Origin: Beijerinckiaceae bacterium
Lineage (GTDB): Bacteria; Pseudomonadota; Alphaproteobacteria; Rhizobiales; Beijerinckiaceae
DNA: 64,000 bases
Direction: 5' to 3'
NCBI GenBank assembly: GCA_947454485.1
Contig: CANGJJ010000004.1
Location: 62,001-126,000, forward strand
Below, in pieces: positions 26,915 through 36,028 of this stretch (within the stretch, counting starts at the first letter, position 1; each line of letters begins with the position of its first letter). The translations under genes were made by a program, and so were the position numbers. The notes below the pieces were generated by a model. It saw only the letters and a list, made by a program, of their open reading frames with translations. It was not told where the DNA came from and searched no databases.

Positions 26915-27050
26915 GCTTTGGCACCATTGTTCGGGACGAATGTCATTTGTGATCCGCCCGCAGGATCGACAAGCGCGTCAAGCGGCCTAAACTAGCGCCG
27001 ATCAAGGGCTGCGCCTACTGGCGCGGTTGAGGGCGGATCGAGGAGAGATG

Positions 27051-28061
27051 ATGAGCGCGACCCATGACACGACGGCGACCTCTCTGGAGAGCGCGATTGC
27101 GCGCAGCGCTGAGACGGCGCTTGAGCGTGTGGCCGCTGCCCGCGCTGCCATCGGCACAGTCATCTTCGGGCAAGAGCGCGTGGTGGAAGAAACGCTCGTC
27201 ACATTGATCTCTGGCGGTCATGGCCTGCTGGTGGGTGTGCCGGGTCTTGCCAAGACGAAATTGGTCGAGACCCTTGGCACAGTGCTGGGGCTTGATGCGC
27301 GCCGTGTGCAATTCACGCCTGATTTGATGCCCGCCGATATTCTGGGCTCGGAAATTATGGAAGAGGGTGAAAATGGCCGCCGCGCCTTCCGCTTCGTGCG
27401 CGGCCCCATCTTCGCGCAATTACTCATGGCCGATGAGATCAATCGCGCGAGCCCGCGCACGCAGTCCGCGCTGTTGCAGTCGATGCAGGAATATCATGTG
27501 ACAGTGGCAGGTGAGCGTCATGATCTGCCGCGTCCCTTCCATGTGCTCGCCACGCAAAATCCGCTTGAGCAAGAGGGCACCTATCCGCTGCCAGAAGCCC
27601 AGCTCGACCGTTTCTTGATGCAGATTGATGTTGGCTATCCTGATCGCGATGCAGAGCGCCGCATTCTGATCGAGACGACGGGCGAGAGCGATCAACATGC
27701 GCGCCCCGCCATGAGTGCTGAAGATCTGATGAATGTGCAGCGCCTCGTGCGGCGTCTGCCAGTTGGTGAGAGTGTGGTTGAGGCTATTCTCGATGTGGTG
27801 CGCTCCGCGCGTCCGGGTGAGGGCGATGCTGCCGTGACCAAACATATTTCATGGGGGCCTGGTCCGCGTGCGGCGCAATCGCTGATGTTGGCCACGCGTG
27901 CGCGCGCGCTGGTTGATGGCCGCCTTGCGCCTTCGCTGGATGATGTGCGCGCTCTTGCAGAGCCAATCCTGAAACATCGTATGGCGCTGACTTTTGCTGC
28001 GCGCGCTGAAGGCGAGACTCTGTCTGGCCTCATTGCGCGCCTGACGGAGCGCTTGGGCTGA
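27051..28061 (+). CDS. MoxR family AAA+ ATPase
   Basis: A 336-residue AAA+ chaperone-like ATPase. Start 27051 is preferred to 27048 or 27027 for spacing to AGGAGAG (27041-27047). Walker A is GVPGLAKT (residues 62-69), Walker B region LLMADEINRA, sensor-1 ATQNPLEQEGTYPL and the AQLDRF arginine-finger region. MoxR proteins usually help assemble or activate cofactor-containing or VWA-domain partners. The next three genes encode a DUF58 protein and two membrane proteins with VWA-like segments, the common MoxR-DUF58-VWA arrangement. Its stop overlaps the next start (TGATG). Confidence 0.92.
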   Translation: MSATHDTTATSLESAIARSAETALERVAAARAAIGTVIFGQERVVEETLVTLISGGHGLLVGVPGLAKTKLVETLGTVLGLDARRVQFTPDLMPADILGSEIMEEGENGRRAFRFVRGPIFAQLLMADEINRASPRTQSALLQSMQEYHVTVAGERHDLPRPFHVLATQNPLEQEGTYPLPEAQLDRFLMQIDVGYPDRDAERRILIETTGESDQHARPAMSAEDLMNVQRLVRRLPVGESVVEAILDVVRSARPGEGDAAVTKHISWGPGPRAAQSLMLATRARALVDGRLAPSLDDVRALAEPILKHRMALTFAARAEGETLSGLIARLTERLG

Positions 28062-28978
28062 TGGTCTCCACCCGCCTTCTTGATGGCACTGAATGCGCAG
28101 TCGGTCTTCGCCACCAACAGGGCGGATTGTCGCTGGCGCGTCGTTTGCCTGCGCTGCTGGTCGCAGCCAAGGAGGTGGCCGCCACCGTGATGCATGGTGT
28201 GCATGGTCGTCGCCGTGCTGGTGTGGGGGAGACCTTCTGGCAGTTTCGACCCTTTGTGTGGGGCGAATCCACAACGCGGATTGATTGGCGACGCTCGGCG
28301 CGTGATGATCGCGTTTATGTGCGCGAGCGCGAATGGGAAGCGGCTCATACGGTGTGGGTCTGGATGGATCGTTCCCTCTCCATGGCTTTTGAATCCACCC
28401 TCGCGCTGCAATCCAAACAGGATCGCGCTTTGGTGCTGGGCCTTGCGATCAGTGATCTTCTGGTGCGCGGTGGTGAACGCGTTGGCATGCCCGGCATGAC
28501 GCGCGCTCTGGCTGCGCGCAATATTGTTGAGCGCTTTGCGCAGGTTTTGGTTGAGGCTGACAAGCGCGAGGATCTGCGCGAATTGCCGCCCAGTGATGCT
28601 CTGGCCCCGCGCACACAGGCCGTGCTCATCGGTGATTTTTTGAGCGATGTTGACGATATTCGCGTTGCGATCCATGGCATGGCGGCGCGCGGCGCTGTCG
28701 GCCATGTCGTGATGGTCACTGATCCGGTGGAAGAGACATTCCCCTTCACCGGTCATACTGAATTTCTCGATGTCGACTCGCAGGCGCGTTTGCGGGTGGG
28801 CGATGCGCAAAGCTTCAAGGCTGATTATGTCGCGCGTCTTGCGGCGCATCGCGATGCGATCAAACAGATCTGCGCCTCGCGTGGGTGGAGTTTTGCCATT
28901 CACCGCACGGATCGTCCTGCAGCTGAGGCTTTGCTCAATCTGCGCATGCGGCTTGAAGCTGGGCAGGGGGGCGCGTGA
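28061..28978 (+). CDS. DUF58 domain-containing protein
   Basis: A 305-residue protein of the DUF58 family. The core DUF58 segment FRPFVWGESTTRIDWRRSARDDR is followed by VREREWEAAHTVWVWMDRSLSM, where DRSLSM resembles the MIDAS metal site (D-x-S-x-S) of VWA domains. A possible weak hydrophobic stretch is near the start, otherwise soluble. DUF58 genes are regularly next to MoxR; the pair is thought to act on a shared periplasmic or membrane target. Both junctions use one-base overlaps of the TGATG type with the genes on either side. Confidence 0.88.
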   Translation: MVSTRLLDGTECAVGLRHQQGGLSLARRLPALLVAAKEVAATVMHGVHGRRRAGVGETFWQFRPFVWGESTTRIDWRRSARDDRVYVREREWEAAHTVWVWMDRSLSMAFESTLALQSKQDRALVLGLAISDLLVRGGERVGMPGMTRALAARNIVERFAQVLVEADKREDLRELPPSDALAPRTQAVLIGDFLSDVDDIRVAIHGMAARGAVGHVVMVTDPVEETFPFTGHTEFLDVDSQARLRVGDAQSFKADYVARLAAHRDAIKQICASRGWSFAIHRTDRPAAEALLNLRMRLEAGQGGA

Positions 28979-31764
28979 TGTTGGGCCTGCCGCTCGCCTT
29001 TTCAGCGCCGCTTGTTTTGAGCGCTCTGGCTCTTCTGCCAGTGCTCTATGTCTTGCTGCGCATCACGCCGCCGCGCCCCACGCAAATTGCGTTTCCTCCG
29101 CTGCGCCTCATTCTGGATTTGCGCGCGCAAGAAGAGACGCCCGCGCGCACGCCTTGGTGGCTCTTGCTGCTGCGTCTTGCGCTCGCAGCTTTCATCATTC
29201 TGGCCATGGCTGGGCCCATCTGGAATCCACCGCCCCCCGGCGAGGCTGGGCGCGGCCCGCTGCTGGTGATGATGGATGATGGTTGGCCAGCGGCACCCAC
29301 TTGGTCGCAGCGCATTGGCGCGGTAACGGAGCGCTTGCAGGCTGCCGCGCGTGACGGGCGCACGGTTGCGCTGGTTGGCACTTCAGAAGGTGGCCGCGAT
29401 ATTCTGGCGATGGATGGCGGGCGCGCGCTTGAGAAATTACGCGCGATGAAGCCTGTGCCGCATCTGCCAGATCGGATGCAGCTTCTGCCTGCTGTGCAGC
29501 GTTTTGTCTCGTCCCATCGCGATGCTGATCTTGTCTGGTTTGCGGATGGCGTTGAGGCCGGACAAGGCCGCAGTTTTGCGCAGGGACTGACAGAGACTGG
29601 CAAAGCGCGCCCCTTGGCGATCATTCTGCAAGATCGCGCGGCGCTTGCCTTGGCGGGTGCGGAAAATGGCTCCGGCTCTTTGGATGTGCGTGTTTTGCGC
29701 AGCAAGGCCGATGGCTCCGCGCAGGGTGTTTTGCGCGCGCTCGATCTCAAAGGCCTGCCCATTGGCGAGACGCGTTTTGATCTTGGCTCGAACAGTGAAG
29801 TCAAAGCGCGGTTTGAACTGCCCATTGAGCTGCGCAATGAGATCGCGCGTATCGAAATCGTCGATGAACATTCTGCTGGCGCTGTGACTTTGCTGGATGA
29901 GCGCTGGAAGCGTCGGCGCGTAGGCATTGTGTCGGGTGCATCGTCTGACACATCGCAGCCCTTGCTGTCGCCAAGCTATTATCTCACCCGTGCACTCTCG
30001 CCCTTTGCTGATGTGCGCGAACCGCGCCCGGGGCGCGGCGATCCTGTGCTCGCTTTGCTGGAGGACCGCGTGTCGGTTTTGGCGCTCGCAGATGTGGGCG
30101 TCGTGGCGGGTGCCGCGCATGACAAGCTCGTGCAATTTGTAGAAGAGGGCGGCGTATTGCTGCGCTTTGCAGGCACGCGTCTGGCAGGCTCCAGTGATGA
30201 TCTTGTGCCGGTGCGGTTGCGGCGTGGCGGGCGCGTTCTGGGTGGTGCATTGTCATGGGATACGCCCAAGAAGCTTGCACCTTTCGAGCGCGAAAGCCCC
30301 TTCCATGAACTTGGTATCAGTGAAGAGATCACGGTCACGCGGCAGGTTTTGGCAGAGCCTGAAGCAGGCCTTCCGGGCAAGACCTGGGCCGCGCTTGCTG
30401 ACGGGACGCCGCTCATCACAGCCGCGCGTCGTGGCAAGGGCCTCATTGTTCTGGTGCATGTGACGGCAGATACGACGTGGTCCAATCTGCCTTTGTCGGG
30501 TCTGTTTGTAGAGCTGCTGCGCAAGGTCGTGTCTTTGTCGGCGGATGCGCTGGCACCGGGCAGCGATGAGCGCGGCGGCATGATGGAGCGTGCACAAACC
30601 GCAGCACCCTTTCGCACGCTTGATGGCTTTGGGCGGCTGGGTACACCGCCTGTGTCAGCCAAGCCTGTTGCGCTGTCTTATCAGGGCGAGGCCAGTGCAG
30701 ATCATCCCCCCGGTTTCTATGGCCCGCCTGATGCTTTGATGGCGGTCAATGTGCTTGATCCTGCTGCCAAGCTCAGCCCACTTGATGTGAGCGGTTTGGG
30801 GGCTGTGGTGGAAGCGCTGCAAAAGGCTGAACCTGTGGATCTTCGTCCTGCCCTTGTCACTCTCGCGCTTCTCTTGTTGATGAGCGATGCTCTGGCTTCT
30901 TTGTGGCTGTCGGGTGCTTTCAAACGCGGCTGGCGTCGCCCTGCTGTGGTGAGCTTGCTCGCGCTTGTTGTGCTGATGGGTGTTGGCCTGCCAGATCTTC
31001 ATGCGCAGAGCGTGACGCCGCGCGAGCGGGATGCTGCCATGCGCACCCATCTTGCATATATCGTCACGGGTGATACGCGTGTGGATGAAGCCAGCCAACT
31101 CGGATTGGCAGCCGTGTCACGCGCTTTGTCAGCGCGCACCTCGCTCAATCCGGGTGAGCCTATGGGGCTTGATCCAGCGCGCGATGAACTTGCCTTCCAT
31201 TCGCTGATCTACTGGCCCGTTGTGGCCGATCGTCCGCTCCCCTCCAGCGAAGCGATCACGCGCATCGCGACCTATATGAAACAGGGCGGCACGATTTTGT
31301 TTGATACGCGCGACGCCCTCAACCAGCGCGCAGGCGGTCCACCAACGCCTGAACAAGTGTGGCTGCGCCGCTTGCTCGCCAATGTCGATGTGCCTGAATT
31401 GGAGCCGGTACCGCGCGACCATGTGGTGACAAAAACTTTTTATCTGCTCGACAGTTTTGTGGGGCGCACCACAATCGGCCAGACATGGATTGAGGCTTTG
31501 CCGCCCGAGACGGGTGATCGCACCAATCGGCCGGTACGCTCGGGCGATAATGTGTCGCCGTTGATCATCTCCTCGAATGATCTGGCAGCAGCTTGGGCAG
31601 TGTCGCGCAATGGTGATGCGCTTTATCCGCTCATTCCCGGCACCAGTCGCCAACGTGAGATGGCGATCCGTGCGGGCGTGAATATCGTCATCTATACATT
31701 GACCGGCAATTACAAAGCCGATCAGGTTCATGTGCGCGATTTGTTGGAGAGGCTCGGCCATTGA
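28978..31764 (+). CDS. DUF4159 domain-containing membrane protein (BatA-like N-terminus)
   Basis: A 928-residue membrane protein. The start is ATG 28978, or GTG one codon earlier; both lie in the DUF58 stop. The N-terminus has two hydrophobic segments (about 5-28 and 58-80) and a RITPPRPTQIAFPPLR linker typical of BatA-type proteins, then a VWA-like region with LLVMMDDGWPA and a long alpha/beta middle. Two more membrane segments lie near 620-675, and the C-terminal ~210 residues are the DUF4159 domain, beginning about HLAYIVTGDTRVDEAS and including LARVETYMKQGGTILFDTRD-type text. The arrangement suggests an envelope stress or assembly complex with MoxR. Its end overlaps the next start by four bases (TTGA). 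Confidence 0.85.
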   Translation: MLGLPLAFSAPLVLSALALLPVLYVLLRITPPRPTQIAFPPLRLILDLRAQEETPARTPWWLLLLRLALAAFIILAMAGPIWNPPPPGEAGRGPLLVMMDDGWPAAPTWSQRIGAVTERLQAAARDGRTVALVGTSEGGRDILAMDGGRALEKLRAMKPVPHLPDRMQLLPAVQRFVSSHRDADLVWFADGVEAGQGRSFAQGLTETGKARPLAIILQDRAALALAGAENGSGSLDVRVLRSKADGSAQGVLRALDLKGLPIGETRFDLGSNSEVKARFELPIELRNEIARIEIVDEHSAGAVTLLDERWKRRRVGIVSGASSDTSQPLLSPSYYLTRALSPFADVREPRPGRGDPVLALLEDRVSVLALADVGVVAGAAHDKLVQFVEEGGVLLRFAGTRLAGSSDDLVPVRLRRGGRVLGGALSWDTPKKLAPFERESPFHELGISEEITVTRQVLAEPEAGLPGKTWAALADGTPLITAARRGKGLIVLVHVTADTTWSNLPLSGLFVELLRKVVSLSADALAPGSDERGGMMERAQTAAPFRTLDGFGRLGTPPVSAKPVALSYQGEASADHPPGFYGPPDALMAVNVLDPAAKLSPLDVSGLGAVVEALQKAEPVDLRPALVTLALLLLMSDALASLWLSGAFKRGWRRPAVVSLLALVVLMGVGLPDLHAQSVTPRERDAAMRTHLAYIVTGDTRVDEASQLGLAAVSRALSARTSLNPGEPMGLDPARDELAFHSLIYWPVVADRPLPSSEAITRIATYMKQGGTILFDTRDALNQRAGGPPTPEQVWLRRLLANVDVPELEPVPRDHVVTKTFYLLDSFVGRTTIGQTWIEALPPETGDRTNRPVRSGDNVSPLIISSNDLAAAWAVSRNGDALYPLIPGTSRQREMAIRAGVNIVIYTLTGNYKADQVHVRDLLERLGH

Positions 31765-33845
31765 CCGCGTTCAACATCGCCTTCACCCCGCTCATTCCAT
31801 GGCCGCTGCTGATCGGGCTCTGCCTGCTTGCGCTTGGCGTTGCGGGTCTTGGTATTTGGCTGCGTCGTCGCGGGGCTTGGTGGCGACTTCTGGGCTTTTC
31901 TTTGGTGGTGCTGGCTCTGGGTGATCCGGCTTTGGTGCGTGAAGATCGTACGCCGCTGAAAGATGTCGTGGCGGTGGTGCTGGATCGTAGCGCCAGTCAG
32001 ACCATTGGTGATCGCACGTCGCAAACGAATGCGGCCCGTATGGGTATTGAAAAAGCGCTTGAGCAACTCGGCAATGTGGAAGCGCGCTTTGTTGATGGTG
32101 GCGCCAGCGATACGGGGCAGGATGGCACGCGCCTCTTCTCGGCTCTGTCGAGCGTTTTGTCGGATGTGCCGCCTGAGCGTATCGGCGGGGCCATTCTCGT
32201 CACCGATGGTGTCGTGCATGATATTCCTGCCAGCGCCGAGGCTCTTGGTTTTCGTGCGCCCTTACATGTGTTTGTGACGGGCCGCGAGGGCGAGCGCGAT
32301 CAGCGGATTGAACTGGTTGAAGCGCCGCGCTTTGGCATTGTCGGCAAAGATCAGGTGATCGTTGCGCGCGTGCTCGATACGGCCAATCGTACAGCACCCG
32401 TGACTGTTGCTGTGCGGCGCGATGGCGTGGATATTGCCAGTATCCGCGCAGCGCCTGGACAGCTCATTCGTGTGCCGGTGCGGGTTGATCACGGTGGCCC
32501 GAATGTTGTTGAACTTGAAGTCGCGCCTCAGCCTGATGAGCTGACCTTGCTCAACAATAAAGCTGTCGTGACGATTGAAGGGGTGCGCGACAAGCTGAAG
32601 GTCCTGCTGGTGTCGGGCGAGCCTCACGCGGGTGAGCGCACCTGGCGCAATCTGCTCAAATCCGACGCCAATGTTGATCTGGTTCATTTCACCATTCTGC
32701 GTCCGCCGGAAAAGCAGGATGGTACGCCGATCAGCGAATTGTCTTTGATCGCTTTCCCGACCGCCGATCTTTTCGGGCGGCGGATCCGCGATTTCGATCT
32801 CATCATCTTTGATCGCTATTCGAGTCAGGCTGTCCTGCCGCCCGTCTATTTTGAAAATATCGTGCGCTATGTGCGACAGGGCGGGGCTTTGTTGATGGCG
32901 ACGGGGCCTGATTATGCAGGACGCGAGGGATTGTATTTCTCGCCACTCGGCAAGATCGCGCCAGCTCGTCCCGTGGGCTCTTTGATCGACCGTCCTTTCC
33001 GGGCGCAGATTACGGATGAGGGCAAGAAACATCCGGTCACGCGCAACCTGCCGGGCTCCGATCAATCACCGCCTGCGTGGAGCGAATGGTTCCGGCAAGT
33101 TTCGAGTGAGCGCATGCGCGGTGTGTCGGTCATGTCGGGCGCTGATAATATGCCGCTCCTCTTGCTCTCGCGCGAAGAGAGCGGGCGTGTGGGCCTGTTG
33201 CTGTCTGATCAGATCTGGCTGTGGGCGCGTGGCTTCCAAGGCGGCGGGCCGCATCTTGATTTGATGCGCCGTCTTGCTCATTGGTTGATGCGCGAGCCCG
33301 AGCTGGAAGAAGAGGCTTTGCGTGCCACAGCGCGCGGGCGTGAACTCTCGATCGAGCGGCAGACTTTGAAAGATACGACACCGCCTGTGACTGTCACATC
33401 GCCGTCGGGCAAAGTGAAGATCGCGGCCTTGGCTTCTGCAGAGCCCGGTCTGTCGCGCGCGCAAGTCACCGTTGAAGAGTTCGGCCTTTATCGTTTGAGC
33501 GATGGCGAATTGTCGACCTTGGTGAATGTTGGTCCTGAGAATCCGCGCGAGTTTCAGGAGGTCGTCTCGACCACGCAGGCCTTGCAACCTTTGGCTTCTG
33601 GCAGTGGTGGCACAGTGCGCCGCATTGGCAATGGCGCGGAGGCCAATTTGCCGCGCTTTGTCGCGATGCGCGAGAGCCCGATCTATGGCGGGTCCGACTA
33701 TGTCGGCATCAAGCGCACAGGTGCGAGTGTTGTGATCGGCGTTGGTGTTGCGCCGCTCGCGGTGGGTGTGCTGGGCTTGCTGGTTTTGCTGGGCTCGGTC
33801 TTGATCGGCTGGCTGTGGGAAGGGCGCCGCCGCAATGCGCCTTAA
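31761..33845 (+). CDS. VWA- and amidotransferase-like membrane protein
   Basis: A 694-residue membrane protein starting with TTG at 31761, inside the previous stop (TTGA). Hydrophobic segments lie near residues 8-25 and 35-55, and one near the C-terminus (GVGVAPLAVGVLGLLVLLGSV). The middle begins DVVAVVLDRSASQT, a D-x-S-x-S metal-site pattern of VWA domains. It also includes a class I glutamine-amidotransferase-like part (LLVSGEPHAGERTWRN, LIIFDRYSSQAVLPP, YVRQGGALLMATGPDYAG) without an obvious catalytic Cys at the expected nucleophile place. Such fusions close the MoxR-DUF58-DUF4159 block in alphaproteobacteria. Its stop TAA overlaps the convergent GNAT stop at 33842. Confidence 0.82.
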   Translation: MTAFNIAFTPLIPWPLLIGLCLLALGVAGLGIWLRRRGAWWRLLGFSLVVLALGDPALVREDRTPLKDVVAVVLDRSASQTIGDRTSQTNAARMGIEKALEQLGNVEARFVDGGASDTGQDGTRLFSALSSVLSDVPPERIGGAILVTDGVVHDIPASAEALGFRAPLHVFVTGREGERDQRIELVEAPRFGIVGKDQVIVARVLDTANRTAPVTVAVRRDGVDIASIRAAPGQLIRVPVRVDHGGPNVVELEVAPQPDELTLLNNKAVVTIEGVRDKLKVLLVSGEPHAGERTWRNLLKSDANVDLVHFTILRPPEKQDGTPISELSLIAFPTADLFGRRIRDFDLIIFDRYSSQAVLPPVYFENIVRYVRQGGALLMATGPDYAGREGLYFSPLGKIAPARPVGSLIDRPFRAQITDEGKKHPVTRNLPGSDQSPPAWSEWFRQVSSERMRGVSVMSGADNMPLLLLSREESGRVGLLLSDQIWLWARGFQGGGPHLDLMRRLAHWLMREPELEEEALRATARGRELSIERQTLKDTTPPVTVTSPSGKVKIAALASAEPGLSRAQVTVEEFGLYRLSDGELSTLVNVGPENPREFQEVVSTTQALQPLASGSGGTVRRIGNGAEANLPRFVAMRESPIYGGSDYVGIKRTGASVVIGVGVAPLAVGVLGLLVLLGSVLIGWLWEGRRRNAP

Positions 33846-34339
33846 GCGCGTGCGATGCTGCCTGTGATGCCCTCAAAAGCACCTTCAGCCAATTCGCAAT
33901 AGAGCAAACGTGCAGGATCCACGGGGCCGGGCATTTGCAAACGGCCCATAGGCACGCGCTTGAAGCCAACGCGCTTGTAGTAAGGCTCATCGCCCACAAG
34001 GATGACGAGCTTGTGGGCGGCGGCGCGCGCGGCCTCCATCGACTTTTGCATCAGCGCCTCGCCAATGCCGCGCGAGCGGAAGGCAGGATCAACCGTCAGG
34101 GGCCCGAGCAACAAAGCAGGCTGGCCGCCGCAGGTGATCTGCGTCATGCGATTGGCGCCCACGAGCAGAGTGCCGACATGAGCGACGAAGGAGAGCTCAG
34201 GGTCAGGCTCGACACCTTCGCGCAGACGATAGGCGCTGAGGGCAAAGCGCCCCGGACCGAAGGCGCGCTCATCGAGCTTTTCGATGGCGGGCAGGTCGGC
34301 AGGTGTGAGCGGGCTGAGGGCAAGCGAAAGGTCTGTCAT
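33842..34339 (-). CDS. GNAT family N-acetyltransferase (YhbS-like)
   Basis: A 165-residue acetyl-CoA-dependent transferase. The acetyl-CoA binding motif is visible as VDPAFRSRGIGEALMQKSME, followed by the beta-bulge and Y-rich loop VILVGDEPYYKRVGFKRV. No signal peptide. It is convergent with the VWA-like membrane protein; the stops share TTAA at 33842-33845. The acceptor is unknown. An extensin-family gene lies upstream on the same strand with a 138-base gap. Confidence 0.85.
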   Translation of the reverse strand: MTDLSLALSPLTPADLPAIEKLDERAFGPGRFALSAYRLREGVEPDPELSFVAHVGTLLVGANRMTQITCGGQPALLLGPLTVDPAFRSRGIGEALMQKSMEAARAAAHKLVILVGDEPYYKRVGFKRVPMGRLQMPGPVDPARLLYCELAEGAFEGITGSIARA

Positions 34340-34477
34340 GGATCATCCGGCAAAACGGTGGGCGCAAAGATGCGGGCGCAACGAAGCTCTTGCTTCAGCA
34401 CCCCTCACGCACAACGTCGTCGCAGTCGGATCATCATCATGGCAGCCCTTTAGCACGCGCGGGGCCTTGCGCAAACA

Positions 34478-35539
34478 TCAGCGGCGGGCGCCGATGGAGC
34501 CGGTGATATCGCCGGGCGGCATGGGGCGCTCAGAGCGCGCAAAGCCGGGCGGGCGAGAGGGCGGCAGCGGGGTCGGCGGCGCTGGAGCCCGCGACAGGGG
34601 CGCGAGCGCTGTGGGCGGTCCCGCCACAGATGCAGCAATGGGGGCAGCTGCAGGCGTCGGGGGCGCCAAAGCCGCGCTTTGAATGGGGCTGGCATTGGCG
34701 CGCGGCGGCGGGGCTGGCGGCAGGCCGAAATTCAGCGAGCCCATAGCCATAGCATTGCGCGAGGGCAGACCGCCAGCCTGCGCAATGTCGATGTCATCCT
34801 CGATCTCGGGCGCGGGCGGCAGCATGTCGCGCTTCTTGGGAGCAGGCATCAGCTGCGGCGAGGGCAGGGGCTTGCAGATGCGGCGCGGCCCATCGGAGGT
34901 CTGGCCATGCATCGCCAGATCCAGATGAATATGGTTGTAGTGGAACGGGTCAGATCCCGGCGCGAGCACGGTGGTGAAAATGTTGCACGCACCTGCTTGG
35001 ACTTCACGCAGGAAGGCCTTTTCCTGATCATTGCCGCGCGTCCAGCCTTTCACGACCGTAATGGCGCGCCCATCTGCCAAACGAAAGCCGCCCACATCCA
35101 CCGCATTGCCGAAGGAATGTTCGGAGAGGCGATTGCCGCGCTGATTATCAATTGGCCGGCAGGAATAAGCGCCCATCGAATCAATCTGCGCCACGGGCTG
35201 GCCAAAGCGAGCCATGGCGATGGGTTGCACCACATCACGCAGCCATTCTTCCATGGCCTCGGTCATCGGGCAGTTGAGCGTATTGGTCGAATTGAGCGTC
35301 ACGGTCGCATCAGCAAGAGCGGTGACTTTGAGGGGCTGTTCCAGCCCGCAAATACCCGGCCCGTCAATGGCACTGGCGAGTTGCACATAGGCGCTGGCCG
35401 CCACGGTCTTGCGCGCCATACAGGCTTTGTCGGCGGCTGAGCGCCACGCGGGGCGCTGGGGTCGCTCAAACAGGCCGCAGCCCGCCAAGAGGCCGGCGAG
35501 GCTGAGAGAAAGCGTGAGCAGGGCAAGGCGGCGCAGCAT
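34478..35539 (-). CDS. Extensin-like C-terminal domain lipoprotein
   Basis: A 353-residue protein with a lipoprotein signal (MLRRLALLTLSLSLAGLLAGC, lipobox LAGC near residue 21), so it probably acts on the envelope. The extensin-like domain begins CMARKTVAASAYVQL and has the cysteine pattern ICGLEQPLKV, the SEHSFGNAVDVGGF and HYNHIHLDLA motifs. Their His and Asp match the metal ligands of DD-carboxypeptidase-like folds, so cell-wall peptide trimming is possible; inference. The C-terminal third is Pro/Ala-rich and disordered (PPAPEIEDD..., PAPPTPLPPSRPPGF). It is an isolated gene. Confidence 0.85.
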   Translation of the reverse strand: MLRRLALLTLSLSLAGLLAGCGLFERPQRPAWRSAADKACMARKTVAASAYVQLASAIDGPGICGLEQPLKVTALADATVTLNSTNTLNCPMTEAMEEWLRDVVQPIAMARFGQPVAQIDSMGAYSCRPIDNQRGNRLSEHSFGNAVDVGGFRLADGRAITVVKGWTRGNDQEKAFLREVQAGACNIFTTVLAPGSDPFHYNHIHLDLAMHGQTSDGPRRICKPLPSPQLMPAPKKRDMLPPAPEIEDDIDIAQAGGLPSRNAMAMGSLNFGLPPAPPPRANASPIQSAALAPPTPAAAPIAASVAGPPTALAPLSRAPAPPTPLPPSRPPGFARSERPMPPGDITGSIGARR

Positions 35540-36028
35540 CTGTCCTTGATGGACCGCAAGGCCTTAAGGGCCGCTCAAATTTCTCGGTTAACAGGGGGTT
35601 AAGCTGCCCTCCAAAGGGGCTTTGCGCGCTAAAGCATTGATAATACGTTTGAAAAGAACAACCACGCTTGAGTAACTCAATCCATAACTAATGTTTCGTT
35701 TCAAGCAAATAATATGTTGCGCAGCGGAACCTATATGGCTAAGGTTCAGGAGTTGCTGAGCAGTTGATCCTTTAGGATTTTTCAGACGGTTTTTTTCATG
35801 CCCCGTGGCCGATCCGACGGAACGCGTTCCTCGTCGGGTCGGTCTTTTCTTTTGGGTGGCCGTCCAGAGGGGCAGCCAAAGTCGATCATGGCACCCCCTT
35901 TGCGGTCACGATGCAGTGAGATGACCCGTTTAGCGGGGATCTTTTGGTTTTTCGCTCTTCTCGGCTCAATCAGCACTTCCTATATCTAGGCGGCACGGAC
36001 CTTTCGTCCGGCTTCGATAGGGTGACTC
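35540..36028. other. 489-base AT-rich structured intergenic region; candidate small RNA
   Basis: No convincing protein gene. It holds TTGAG-TAA-CTCAA (35668-35680), a 13-base palindrome, then GAACC..GGTTC (35727-35747), TGCTGAGCA (35755-35763), ATCCT-TT-AGGAT (35767-35778) followed by Ts, a run of seven T after 35789, and a large GC hairpin with a T-rich tail at 35809-35854. This series looks like a folded transcript rather than spacer. It may be a small RNA on the plus strand ending at that terminator. The last part, 35860-36028, would hold the Tim44 gene promoter. A 63-residue frame at 35798-35989 overlaps the hairpin and is not credible. Confidence 0.4.
35809..35854 (+). terminator. Long GC hairpin followed by T-rich tract
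   Basis: CCGATCCGACGG (35809-35820) pairs with TCGTCGGGTCGG (35831-35842), with one G-T pair, around GAACGCGTTCC, which itself can pair (GAAC/GTTC). The downstream TCTTTTCTTTT (35843-35853) suits rho-independent termination on the plus strand. Its upstream transcript is not an identified gene, which is what makes the region notable. The minus strand lacks a comparable T-tract. Confidence 0.55.

Noticed and set aside
27692..28903. A 403-codon minus-strand frame opposite MoxR and DUF58 genes
   Set aside because: Antisense shadow; both sense genes have intact motifs and overlapping starts.
35798..35989. A 63-codon frame upstream of the Tim44 gene
   Set aside because: It covers a terminator-like hairpin, has no clear ribosome binding site and no match by eye; a non-coding explanation is better.
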